Positions 57,232 to 64,000 of a stretch of DNA of 64,000 bases are shown piece after piece (position 1 is the first letter of the stretch; each line of letters begins with the position of its first letter). The stretch comes from Ostreococcus lucimarinus CCE9901 (taxonomy: Eukaryota > Chlorophyta > Mamiellophyceae > Mamiellales > Bathycoccaceae). Location: NCBI RefSeq assembly GCF_000092065.1, contig NC_009370.1, forward strand, positions 364,334-428,333, in the 5' to 3' direction. The position numbers and the translations under genes are program-made. Under the pieces are notes generated by a model, which ran no database searches, was not told the origin of the DNA, and was given only the letters and a program-made list of their open reading frames with translations.

Positions 57232-58032
57232 TCACTTCCCGTCGATCGGGGCGATGACGGAGTCGTCGAAGACGGGTAAATCTGGGAGTCGGATCGTCGG
57301 CACGACGGCTTCGTCTTCGTCCGCGGGCAACGCGTACGGCGTCTCTTCGGCGCACATGTCGACGAAGAGTTTGTGCCAACGCGCGTCGGCGGTGATTTCG
57401 GGATGGAACGACGTCGCGAGTAACTTTCCTTGTCTCACCGCGACGACGACTTCGTTCAAGCCCTCGTCCGCGGTCCCGACGAGTTTTTGTTTCTTCGCCT
57501 CCGGGAGCGCGTACTTCGCGAGCACCTCGACGTCGGGCCCGCACGACGTGATGGCGGGCGCGCGAATGAACACCGCCCGGAACGGCGCGTCGTCGTCGCC
57601 GTTCGACGTCGTCGCCGTCCACGGAATCATGCATTCAAACGAATCGATCTGTGACCCGAAAAAGTTTCTATTCACCCCGACGTCCAAGCCGCCGAGAAGC
57701 TCTTGTCCGCCTTCCTTGCCCCCTCGCTCGAGGCGTTCGGCTAAGAAAATCAACCCCGCGCACGTCCCCCACACGCACCTCCCGCTCGCCTGGAACGCTC
57801 GCAACGGTTCGAACAGCCCGAACCTTCGCGCGATGTTCGCCATCGTCGTCGACTCCCCCCCCGGAATGATTAAACCTCGCACGTCGCGCAGGTGACACCC
57901 CTTGCGCACCTCCACCGCGCGCGCGCGCGGGTGCGCCTTGCGCACGAGCGCGGCGTGCTCGCGGAACGAGCCCTGAATCGCGAGCACGCCGATCAAGACG
58001 TCGCGCGCGTCGTCGTCGTCGGCATCCGTCAT
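57232..58032 (-). CDS. PDX2: PDX2/PdxT glutaminase subunit of vitamin B6 synthase
   Basis: 266 aa from the ATG at 58032. Upstream in-frame ATGs at 58104 and 58059 are possible but add only an Arg-rich segment. The glutamine amidotransferase triad is present: Cys91 in WGTCAGLI, and His210 and Glu212 in SFHPEIT. The PdxT start GVLAIQGSFREHAALVRKA and GGESTTM are diagnostic. The protein supplies ammonia to PDX1 for pyridoxal 5'-phosphate synthesis in the cytosol. A C-terminal extension of about 40 residues (ADEDEAVVPTIRLPDLP) goes beyond the bacterial form. It is divergent from the NadD-Sec14 fusion gene. Confidence 0.95.
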   Translation of the reverse strand: MTDADDDDARDVLIGVLAIQGSFREHAALVRKAHPRARAVEVRKGCHLRDVRGLIIPGGESTTMANIARRFGLFEPLRAFQASGRCVWGTCAGLIFLAERLERGGKEGGQELLGGLDVGVNRNFFGSQIDSFECMIPWTATTSNGDDDAPFRAVFIRAPAITSCGPDVEVLAKYALPEAKKQKLVGTADEGLNEVVVAVRQGKLLATSFHPEITADARWHKLFVDMCAEETPYALPADEDEAVVPTIRLPDLPVFDDSVIAPIDGK

Positions 58033-58194
58033 GGCGATGTGCTCCCACGACCCGCTCATGCGCGACGCGCGATGCCGGCGTCGAGGGCGGCGGTTCGACG
58101 TCACGCGCGACGCGGGCTCGATCGGCGAGACCGCGACGACACGGACACGGATTTTTTGTACGCTCTGGACGCCGGAAGCGCGATGGAGTGATGG

Positions 58195-60297
58195 ATGGAT
58201 GTCGTCGCGGTGTTGCGCGCGTCCGCGTCACACCGCCGCGTTCGAGCGCCGCGTCGCGCGCGTCGTCGTCGCAGACGTCGTCGTCGTCGTCGCATGCCGT
58301 GGCGCGCCGGCGCGCCGCGGTGCTTCGGCCGCCGCGCGCGCGCGTCGTCGAGAGATATCTTCGGCGATGTCGACGCGAACGGGACGTCGCGCAAATCGTC
58401 GACGTCGACGTCGACGGGATCGGGGGGAACGGTGATCGTGTACGGGCTCAGCGCGGATCCACCGACGGACGTCGGCGGCCACGGGAGCGTGGTGCGGGCG
58501 TTACGGGCGTGCGAAGGCGTGGACGAGGTGCGCGTGACGCCGGTGTACGCGCACGCGTACGCGGAGAAGAGACTCGCGACGACGTCGTACGAGGCGCGAG
58601 TGGAGATGTGCGCGCTGGCGTTCGAGGGAGCGGTGATGGACAGCGACGCTGACGTCGGTAAACACGCGACGCTGGCGCCCGCGGGATCGAGAGGCGTCTC
58701 CGCGAGCGACGACGACGCGGGCGAGACGAGCGCGGCGGGGACGAAGGCGGCGCGCTTGGTCGTGTCTCGGGCAGAATACAGAGCTTCGCTCGAGCACAGA
58801 GGAGGCTTGGCGAACACCAAACCTGGATCCACGGCGGCATTGATGGACGTGCTTCGGCGCGAGCAACCGGATACGACTTTCATTATTTGCGTCGGCGAGG
58901 ACGCGTTTGACGATTTAATCAGCGGGAAGTGGTTCAGAGGTGAAGACTTGTTGCGCGACTACGCGTTCATTGTCGCACCACGACACGGATATGAATCGCG
59001 TCGTGAGCGAAATTTTGGCGCGAGTGGACACGTCACGCGAGACATTCGCAGCGTCTCCTGGTTGGAGGCGCACGTCACCGCGCCGGCGGGCGCGCCGGTG
59101 TCCTCGACCATGATTCGACGCGCGTTAGAGCAGAGGCAAGAGTGCGAGACTGCGGAGCAATTGTTGCAAGATTGCGCTCCCACTCGAGCGCTTCATCCCG
59201 ACGTTTTGCAGTACATCGTCGACAAAGAGCTCTACGTCGCCGATGAGTTCCAAGACGCCGTCGGCGACGACCTGGACTCAGATGCGGACGCCGACGCGCC
59301 GTCCACGCCGACGAAAGATTTGGGGTATTTAGGTCGAAAGTTTGCGGGCATGACAACGGAGCCGAGTGCGTATTTTAGCCGAGACAAGTCGTTCACCGAC
59401 GCAAAGGACAGGCACGGCTTGCTCACCGAATCGCGCCCGCTCATCGGCAAGGAAGTCGACGTACACGAGCACATCAAAGCCGCGGTTCCTCGCGACGAAT
59501 TTACGTCGTTCAAGGCGTTGCCGTACGAGCTCTTCGATCGCGCGATACGCACCGAGCTTCAGAACCATCCGCCCGGCAAATGGAATGCTGATAAAGCAAA
59601 AAAGTACGCGTTCATGTCGGCGGAACGCGTGCGCGTCGTGTTGCAGTGGCGCAAGGACAACAAGGTTGACGAATTGCTCACTGGTGGCATATTGCCATAT
59701 TCAGACTGCATGTACACGAATTGGCCCGCGTTCGTGCACGGTCAAGACTCGTACGGACACCCCGTGTTGTGTGAGCATCCGAGCGCCGTGAAGCCAGACG
59801 CTTTGAAGGCGCGCATGACCGTCGACGAAATAATGCGGCACAGGATTCAAGTGATGGAGACGTTGGAGTTCATGAAATCGACCTCCCAGCGCGCGCACAC
59901 GGTCTACAAGCACATCTGCGTGATTGACTTGGAAGGGGTCACGATGTCGCTGTTCACGGGTGACGTGAAATCGTTTCTGACCGAGTTTGTCAAGCTTTTG
60001 ACGCATCGCTACACCGATTCGTTGCACCTGATGTATCTCGTGAACACGCCGGTGGTCTTCCGCGTCATGTGGGCGATGCTAATGCCGTTACTGTCGACGA
60101 CGACAAAGTCGAAAATTTTCATGTTTGGCGTAGGACCCAACCAAAGTAAGAAACTCGCAAAGCAGCTCGCACGACACGGGATAGGGCAGGAATGCGTTCC
60201 GCCGTGCGCGGGTGGAACGCACAAAGGAACGAGGATGGACGAATACATTCGAGAAGCTGTTACGCTGCACAAGCGTTTGAACGAGCACGTCAAGTAG
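58195..60297 (+). CDS. Fusion of NadD/NMNAT-like nucleotidyltransferase and Sec14 (CRAL-TRIO) domain
   Basis: 700 aa in one frame without any stop. The Arg-rich N-terminus may be a targeting sequence. An ATG at 58294 is an alternative start. Residues about 78-350 follow the NadD/NMNAT pattern: VIVYGLSADPPTDVGGHG at the nucleotide-binding loop (84-97), VTPVYAHAYAEKRLATTSYEAR, FIICVGEDAFDDL and the family signature SSTMIRRAL at 303-311, closing with LHPDVLQYIVDKELY. Residues about 430-690 match Sec14: a CRAL-TRIO N-like helical part, then NWPAFVHGQDSYGHPVL, VYKHICVIDLEGVTM, RYTDSLHLMYLVNTPVVFRV and the lipid-binding floor to about 666. The phosphate-binding TxGH is altered to TDVGGH. Role is unknown. 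NAD synthesis or nucleotide signalling tied to a lipid ligand is only inference. Confidence 0.85.
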   Translation: MDVVAVLRASASHRRVRAPRRARRRRRRRRRRRMPWRAGAPRCFGRRARASSRDIFGDVDANGTSRKSSTSTSTGSGGTVIVYGLSADPPTDVGGHGSVVRALRACEGVDEVRVTPVYAHAYAEKRLATTSYEARVEMCALAFEGAVMDSDADVGKHATLAPAGSRGVSASDDDAGETSAAGTKAARLVVSRAEYRASLEHRGGLANTKPGSTAALMDVLRREQPDTTFIICVGEDAFDDLISGKWFRGEDLLRDYAFIVAPRHGYESRRERNFGASGHVTRDIRSVSWLEAHVTAPAGAPVSSTMIRRALEQRQECETAEQLLQDCAPTRALHPDVLQYIVDKELYVADEFQDAVGDDLDSDADADAPSTPTKDLGYLGRKFAGMTTEPSAYFSRDKSFTDAKDRHGLLTESRPLIGKEVDVHEHIKAAVPRDEFTSFKALPYELFDRAIRTELQNHPPGKWNADKAKKYAFMSAERVRVVLQWRKDNKVDELLTGGILPYSDCMYTNWPAFVHGQDSYGHPVLCEHPSAVKPDALKARMTVDEIMRHRIQVMETLEFMKSTSQRAHTVYKHICVIDLEGVTMSLFTGDVKSFLTEFVKLLTHRYTDSLHLMYLVNTPVVFRVMWAMLMPLLSTTTKSKIFMFGVGPNQSKKLAKQLARHGIGQECVPPCAGGTHKGTRMDEYIREAVTLHKRLNEHVK

Positions 60298-60313
60298 TAC
60301 TAGCGACGTAGCG

Positions 60314-60337
60314 CCGAATCACGTAATCGTGATTCGG
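60314..60337. repeat. Perfect hairpin between two convergent genes
   Basis: CCGAATCACG, loop TAAT, then CGTGATTCGG: a 10-base perfect stem. It sits 16 bases after the fusion-gene stop and 54 bases before the stop of the convergent FMN enzyme, so it falls in both 3' ends. It may be an RNA 3'-end structure or a dimeric protein site. Confidence 0.85.
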
Positions 60338-60391
60338 TTGTAACAACAACATCGGGACACATGAGCACAAATCATCTCATCAGTTTCACCG

Positions 60392-61588
60392 CTATGTTCC
60401 TATTCGCCTACGCACTAAATCGGGACCGCGAGCGCGCAATTCGTGTACGTCCTTCACGCCGAGCAAACCCATCGCGCGTTTCGTCTCGCTCGTGAGTATT
60501 TCAAACGCTTTGTTTACGCCCGCGCCTTCGCCCGCGGCGAGACCGTACAAGTACGCCTTACCCACCCCCACGGCATTCGCTCCGAGAGCGAGAGCCTTGA
60601 CGACATCGACGCCACGCATGATGCCACCGTCGTAAATCACCTCCGCTTCCTCGCCGACGGCTTCGCGGATGGACGACAAGACGTCAATGGGCGCGACGGC
60701 GCTCTCCAACTGTCGAGCGCCGTGCGACGTCACCCACACCGCGTCGTACCCAATATCTCGAGCGCGCACCGCGTCGTCGGGACGCAGAATCCCTTTCATC
60801 GCCATCGGACCATCCCACTGCGCGCGAAACCACTCGGCGTCTTTCCAATCAAACGCAGCGTCGAACTGTTTTGTCGCAAATTCTGCGATTGGCAGCGCGT
60901 CTCTGAGCAAACCGTCGCGCTTCAAATCGCGAATGAGCGCGTACTCGATGCGCTGTGATATGAGATATTCAAGCGTCCACCTCGGCGCCGCGAGAGCTGC
61001 GAGAGTTGTCCGTAAAGAGTGTTTGGGCGGTACACTGAATGAGTTTCGCACGTCTCGCTCCCGATTTCCGAACCACGTCAAGTCCGTCGTCAACGCGACT
61101 GACGAGAATCCAGCCTCCTTGGCGCTCGCCAAGACGTCTCGCATCAGCTCTCGATCTTTCCACACGTACACCTGGAACATTTTCCGATCGGCTTTCAACG
61201 TCGCGACGCCCTCCGCGATGTCTCGCGGAGAGCGGGTGCCGAGAGTGCTCAACGCAAATACTCTGTTGCTCGTCGAGCACGCCTCGGCGGTCGCCAACTC
61301 GCCGCGCCGCGGTGCCCATAACGCGTGACCGGCGGTCGGCGATGGGAAAATGCACTCCGTGTTCGTGTGTCCTAAAAACGACGTCTCGAGCGACACGTCG
61401 TCGACGCCGCGACACGTCGACGGGTGAAACTCTAATTCATCGAACGCCGCGCTCGCGCGACGCAGCGCCTTCTCATCGTCCGCACCGCCATCTAAATAGT
61501 CGAACGCGAACGAAGGTTGGACCTTGCGCGCGAGCGCGCGCAAGTCTCGCGCGTTCAAGCACGCGCGCAGCGCTTTGGACGACGCCAT
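60392..61588 (-). CDS. FMN-dependent 2-hydroxyacid oxidoreductase (lactate/glycolate type)
   Basis: 398 aa from the ATG at 61588 (MASSKALRACLNARDLRALA). The frame is open to 61909, which overlaps the golgin gene. It is a TIM-barrel flavoenzyme: FAFDYLDGGADDE with Tyr31, TLGTRSPRDIAEG, FQVYVWKDR, MAMKGI with Lys265, and the active-site SHGARQLE with His289 and Arg292. The FMN-phosphate site is VIYDGGIMRG. The usual SNHGGRQLD has Ser288 in place of Asn and Ala in place of the second Gly. L-lactate dehydrogenase/oxidase or glycolate oxidase are both possible. The N-terminal wording is nearer bacterial LldD than plant glycolate oxidase by my reading. Confidence 0.85.
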   Translation of the reverse strand: MASSKALRACLNARDLRALARKVQPSFAFDYLDGGADDEKALRRASAAFDELEFHPSTCRGVDDVSLETSFLGHTNTECIFPSPTAGHALWAPRRGELATAEACSTSNRVFALSTLGTRSPRDIAEGVATLKADRKMFQVYVWKDRELMRDVLASAKEAGFSSVALTTDLTWFGNRERDVRNSFSVPPKHSLRTTLAALAAPRWTLEYLISQRIEYALIRDLKRDGLLRDALPIAEFATKQFDAAFDWKDAEWFRAQWDGPMAMKGILRPDDAVRARDIGYDAVWVTSHGARQLESAVAPIDVLSSIREAVGEEAEVIYDGGIMRGVDVVKALALGANAVGVGKAYLYGLAAGEGAGVNKAFEILTSETKRAMGLLGVKDVHELRARGPDLVRRRIGT

Positions 61589-61632
61589 GCGACGGCGTGT
61601 GTCGCCAGTGTTCGCCTCGCTTCGAGCGACGC

Positions 61633-63564
61633 ATGCGCGCCGACGCCCGCGACGCCGGCGACGACGACGCGTCGGCGACGTCTTCCAAAGGTGCGGGGGG
61701 CGAACTCGAGCTCGATGGCGCGGGAGGAGCACTGGAAGACTTGAGAACGAAGCTGCACGAGGCCGAACGCGCGGCGCGCGAGAGCGAGCTCGTGGCTCGG
61801 TCGAAGGTTTCAAAGGCGTTCGAGCGGTTGAAGGACGCCGACGCCGCGGCGAACGAGGAACGCGAGCGAGCGGCAAAGCTCGAGCGCGAGCTCGAGCGAG
61901 TGAAGGCATCGTGCGAAGAAACGAGCGAAGCGCTTCAAGCGGCGAACATAAAGGTGAGCGTACTCACCGCTCAAGTCGCGGCTCTCGCCGACGAACCGAC
62001 GTCGCCGTCCAACGCCAAGGCGAAGAAAGGAAAGGCCAAGACAAAGTCGAAGCCTTCAGACGCGACTGTTGATGTGGCGATGGTGAATTCAATGCTCACC
62101 TCGGCGAATGAAAAGCTGAAGCACGAAACCGAAGCGCACGAAGCGTCAAAGCGCGCGACGGCGTCGCTCGAAGAAGAAATCAAGCGTCTGAAACCGCTCG
62201 CGCAGATGACGGAGACGATGAGAGCAGATCTTACGTGTGCAGTCGCGGAAGCGAATGAGGCGAAATCAAACGCTGAAAATTGGAAAAAGCTGGTAGACTC
62301 TAAAGAACAATCGTCGGGTGTGAACGAAAGAAAGCTTCGCGAGGCGTTGACGCGACTCAACACGGAATTGCACGAGGCGAAGGAAAAAGTTCGCGCGCTC
62401 GAAGTCGCCAACGAAGACGCTATGCGCACCGGCACGATGTTGCAGCAGCAAGCCGTGGAAGCTGGCGAGCGCATCACTCGAAGTCTCCGAAGTCGTCTCG
62501 ACGAGGTAAACGATGAAATGAGCGAACTGAAGAGGAGAGAAGCCGTAGCCGCGGCTGAAGGCCACGCGGCGTCCGAGGCGATTCGCCGAGCCGCAAAATT
62601 TGAAGAGGAACTCAAGCGTGCGAAACATCGCCTCGCGGACGCAGAAATGGCTCTCGTAGACAGTGAGTCAGCTGTCAAGGCGTTACAGTTTCAGCTCGAT
62701 TTGAGCGGAGAATCCACGTATCGCGACGACTCGAGCGTGCGACGCGAAACGCGTTTGCGAAACGAGCTCGAGGAGACGATCGCTCACGCCGCAAAATCGA
62801 GCGCTGAGATTGAACGCCTCGGCGATATCGTTAAAAAGTTAGATGACGAGCTCACGACGGCTCGCGAAGTCGTAAAACGGCTCACTGAAGAAAACAACTC
62901 GCTCATCAATCGCGTCGACGCGGCGGAAAAGAAGAACGAGATTCATTCCCTCCTCGGCGCGACGAGCGCGAAGCACGAAGACTTGGAATTGCTCCAAACG
63001 ACGGCGAGTAAAGTGGACTTGATCGTGGCTGAAAATCAGCGATTAGCGTCTGAATGTAAGGCGGCGCACACCGCGCTGAAGACCGCAGAGGACACGGCGA
63101 GGACGGCGAAGTCGGCGCTGGCGAGCGAACGCGAAGAATTCGAAGTGTGGAGGCGCAAGGCGAGGGAAATAATCGATTCCAAAGACCGCGAGATTGATCG
63201 TATACGCGCCCGCGGAGATGATAAGCAACCGCCTCCCAAGTCGACGCCGACAGCAATGCTCAAGCGCAAAGGCGGCGCCGAGGACGACGCTTCGTACATC
63301 AAGGCGGTGTTACTGCAATTCCTCGGCGAAGAGGAATGGGAGGTGCAGCAAAACTTGCTCCCCACCGTTATCGCGCTGTGTGGCGGTACATCGGAAGATT
63401 TGCGGAAAATTCAAGCGAATCGCGCTAATTTAGAACCGACGTTCGTGCACTCGACCGAAGTAGCAATCTCGAAATCTCTGGAGCAGGGCGCGATGACTGT
63501 CGCGTCGACGGCGAATTCTTTCACCGAGAGCATCGGTTTGGGGCGATTTTTTTCGAGCGCGTGA
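61633..63564 (+). CDS. GRIP-domain golgin (coiled-coil trans-Golgi tether)
   Basis: 643 aa from the ATG at 61633. The frame is open to 61039, but that is antisense to the FMN enzyme. Residues about 35-530 are near-continuous heptad coiled coil with Ala/Glu/Lys/Arg. A basic KAKKGKAKTKSK insert lies near residue 135. The GRIP domain is near residues 550-600: conserved Tyr554 in ASYIKAVLLQFLGEEEWE, then NLLPTVIALCGGTSEDLRKI. Family knowledge: GRIP domains dimerise on Arl1-GTP to anchor golgins at the trans-Golgi. It is the last gene before the telomere, and its ATG is 44 bases from the divergent FMN-enzyme ATG. Confidence 0.9.
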   Translation: MRADARDAGDDDASATSSKGAGGELELDGAGGALEDLRTKLHEAERAARESELVARSKVSKAFERLKDADAAANEERERAAKLERELERVKASCEETSEALQAANIKVSVLTAQVAALADEPTSPSNAKAKKGKAKTKSKPSDATVDVAMVNSMLTSANEKLKHETEAHEASKRATASLEEEIKRLKPLAQMTETMRADLTCAVAEANEAKSNAENWKKLVDSKEQSSGVNERKLREALTRLNTELHEAKEKVRALEVANEDAMRTGTMLQQQAVEAGERITRSLRSRLDEVNDEMSELKRREAVAAAEGHAASEAIRRAAKFEEELKRAKHRLADAEMALVDSESAVKALQFQLDLSGESTYRDDSSVRRETRLRNELEETIAHAAKSSAEIERLGDIVKKLDDELTTAREVVKRLTEENNSLINRVDAAEKKNEIHSLLGATSAKHEDLELLQTTASKVDLIVAENQRLASECKAAHTALKTAEDTARTAKSALASEREEFEVWRRKAREIIDSKDREIDRIRARGDDKQPPPKSTPTAMLKRKGGAEDDASYIKAVLLQFLGEEEWEVQQNLLPTVIALCGGTSEDLRKIQANRANLEPTFVHSTEVAISKSLEQGAMTVASTANSFTESIGLGRFFSSA

Positions 63565-63803
63565 CGAAACAATAGATTAGGTAGAAGATGGCAAGAAATA
63601 GAAGATGTAAAATGCAAAGCGACCCACACGCACGCATCGCCGTCGCCGTCCCTGGTAAACCACACGGGGATCGCAAATGCGACCGCGGGCTAAAAATAGA
63701 AGAAACAGGAATGCAAAGCGATTCACTTACGTCGCCGTCGCCGTCCCCGCGTCGTCTCCCAGCGCGCGTCGCCGCACTCGCCTCCCTGAAAATACGGTTA
63801 GAA
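63565..63803. other. Short subtelomeric spacer
   Basis: 239 bases between the golgin stop and the first telomere-like repeat. An imperfect repeat about 100 bases apart is visible. AATGCAAAGCGA occurs at 63611-63622 and 63710-63721, each followed 22-26 bases later by TCGCCGTCGCCGTCCC (63637 and 63732). No gene is evident. Confidence 0.75.
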
Positions 63804-64000
63804 TTTAGGGTTTTGGGTTTAGGGTTTTTGGGTTTAGGGTTTAGGGTTTAGGGTTTAGGGTTTAGGGTTTAGGGTTTAGGGTTTAGGGTTTAGGGTTTAG
63901 GGTTTAGGGTTTAGGGTTTAGGGTTTAGGGTTTAGGGTTTAGGGTTTAGGGTTTAGGGTTTAGGGTTTAGGGTTTAGGGTTTAGGGTTTAGGGTTTAGGG
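63804..64000 (+). repeat. Plant-type telomere, (TTTAGGG)n, right chromosome end
   Basis: The inner edge is degenerate: TTTAGGG, TTTTGGG, TTTAGGG, TTTTTGGG (63804-63832). Twenty-four exact TTTAGGG units follow from 63833 to 64000. The G-rich strand runs 5' to 3' toward the window end, which is the orientation expected for a right-hand chromosome terminus. The array may continue beyond the window. Confidence 0.98.

Noticed and set aside
61039-61632. N-terminal extension of the golgin frame
   Set aside because: Antisense to the FMN enzyme; composition is not coiled coil.

Overview
The window is nuclear DNA from a very compact green-algal genome and runs into a chromosome end. The closest fit is a Mamiellales picoalga of the Ostreococcus type. 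The reasons are plant-type TTTAGGG telomere repeats at the right edge, GC-rich and tightly packed genes, plastid genes of the plant lineage (PHYLLO, RAF2-like, RETICULATA-like), and short introns that carry a CTGAC branch site 24-31 bases before the 3' AG. The species call is inference. I saw no rRNA, convincing tRNA, transposon, CRISPR array or virus-like region.

Layout, left to right. Positions 1-9.2 kb: partial TPX2-like spindle protein, ESCRT-III VPS32/SNF7, an eIF4B-like factor, an SDP1-type patatin lipase divergent from a PTS2-bearing peroxisomal citrate synthase, and an unknown acidic protein. 9.4-16.4 kb: RAF2-like Rubisco assembly factor, long-form tRNase Z head to head with an aldo/keto reductase, an armadillo-like protein and a mitochondrial carrier. 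16.6-24.7 kb: DEAD-box helicase and the giant PHYLLO gene (MenF-MenD-MenC-MenH) for phylloquinone. 24.7-36.4 kb: a small Lys/Ala-rich protein, CTNNBL1, an XRN-type exonuclease, an RsuA-type pseudouridine synthase, SHMT, a GON4L/SANT-like protein and NSA2. 37.1-44.7 kb: RETICULATA-like protein, organellar L15, a DUF819 membrane protein, small coiled-coil, roadblock-like and PAS proteins, ChaC, and a degenerate RpiA-like protein. 44.7-55.5 kb: DENN protein, dUTPase, COG6, an unknown membrane protein, MPP6, uridine kinase-UPRT and a CCR4-like EEP enzyme. 55.5-63.6 kb: a type II membrane glycosyltransferase-like protein, PDX2, a NadD-like/Sec14 fusion, an FMN 2-hydroxyacid oxidoreductase and a GRIP golgin. 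The golgin stops only about 240 bases before the telomere.

The genes are mostly unrelated housekeeping functions. RNA metabolism is well represented: tRNase Z, DEAD helicase, CTNNBL1, XRN, MPP6, NSA2 and pseudouridine synthase. The one functionally suggestive neighbour pair is the triacylglycerol lipase and peroxisomal citrate synthase, which share a 211-base promoter region and fit one lipid-breakdown route. Eight genes have a readable single intron, always within the first 40 codons.

The most unusual protein is the single-ORF fusion of a NadD/NMNAT-like nucleotidyltransferase with a Sec14 (CRAL-TRIO) lipid-transfer module at 58195-60297. Other points for follow-up are the RpiA-like protein without the catalytic loop, the unresolved eIF4B 5' end, a 30-base perfect palindrome in a divergent promoter, and a 39-base direct repeat flanking an AT-rich island.
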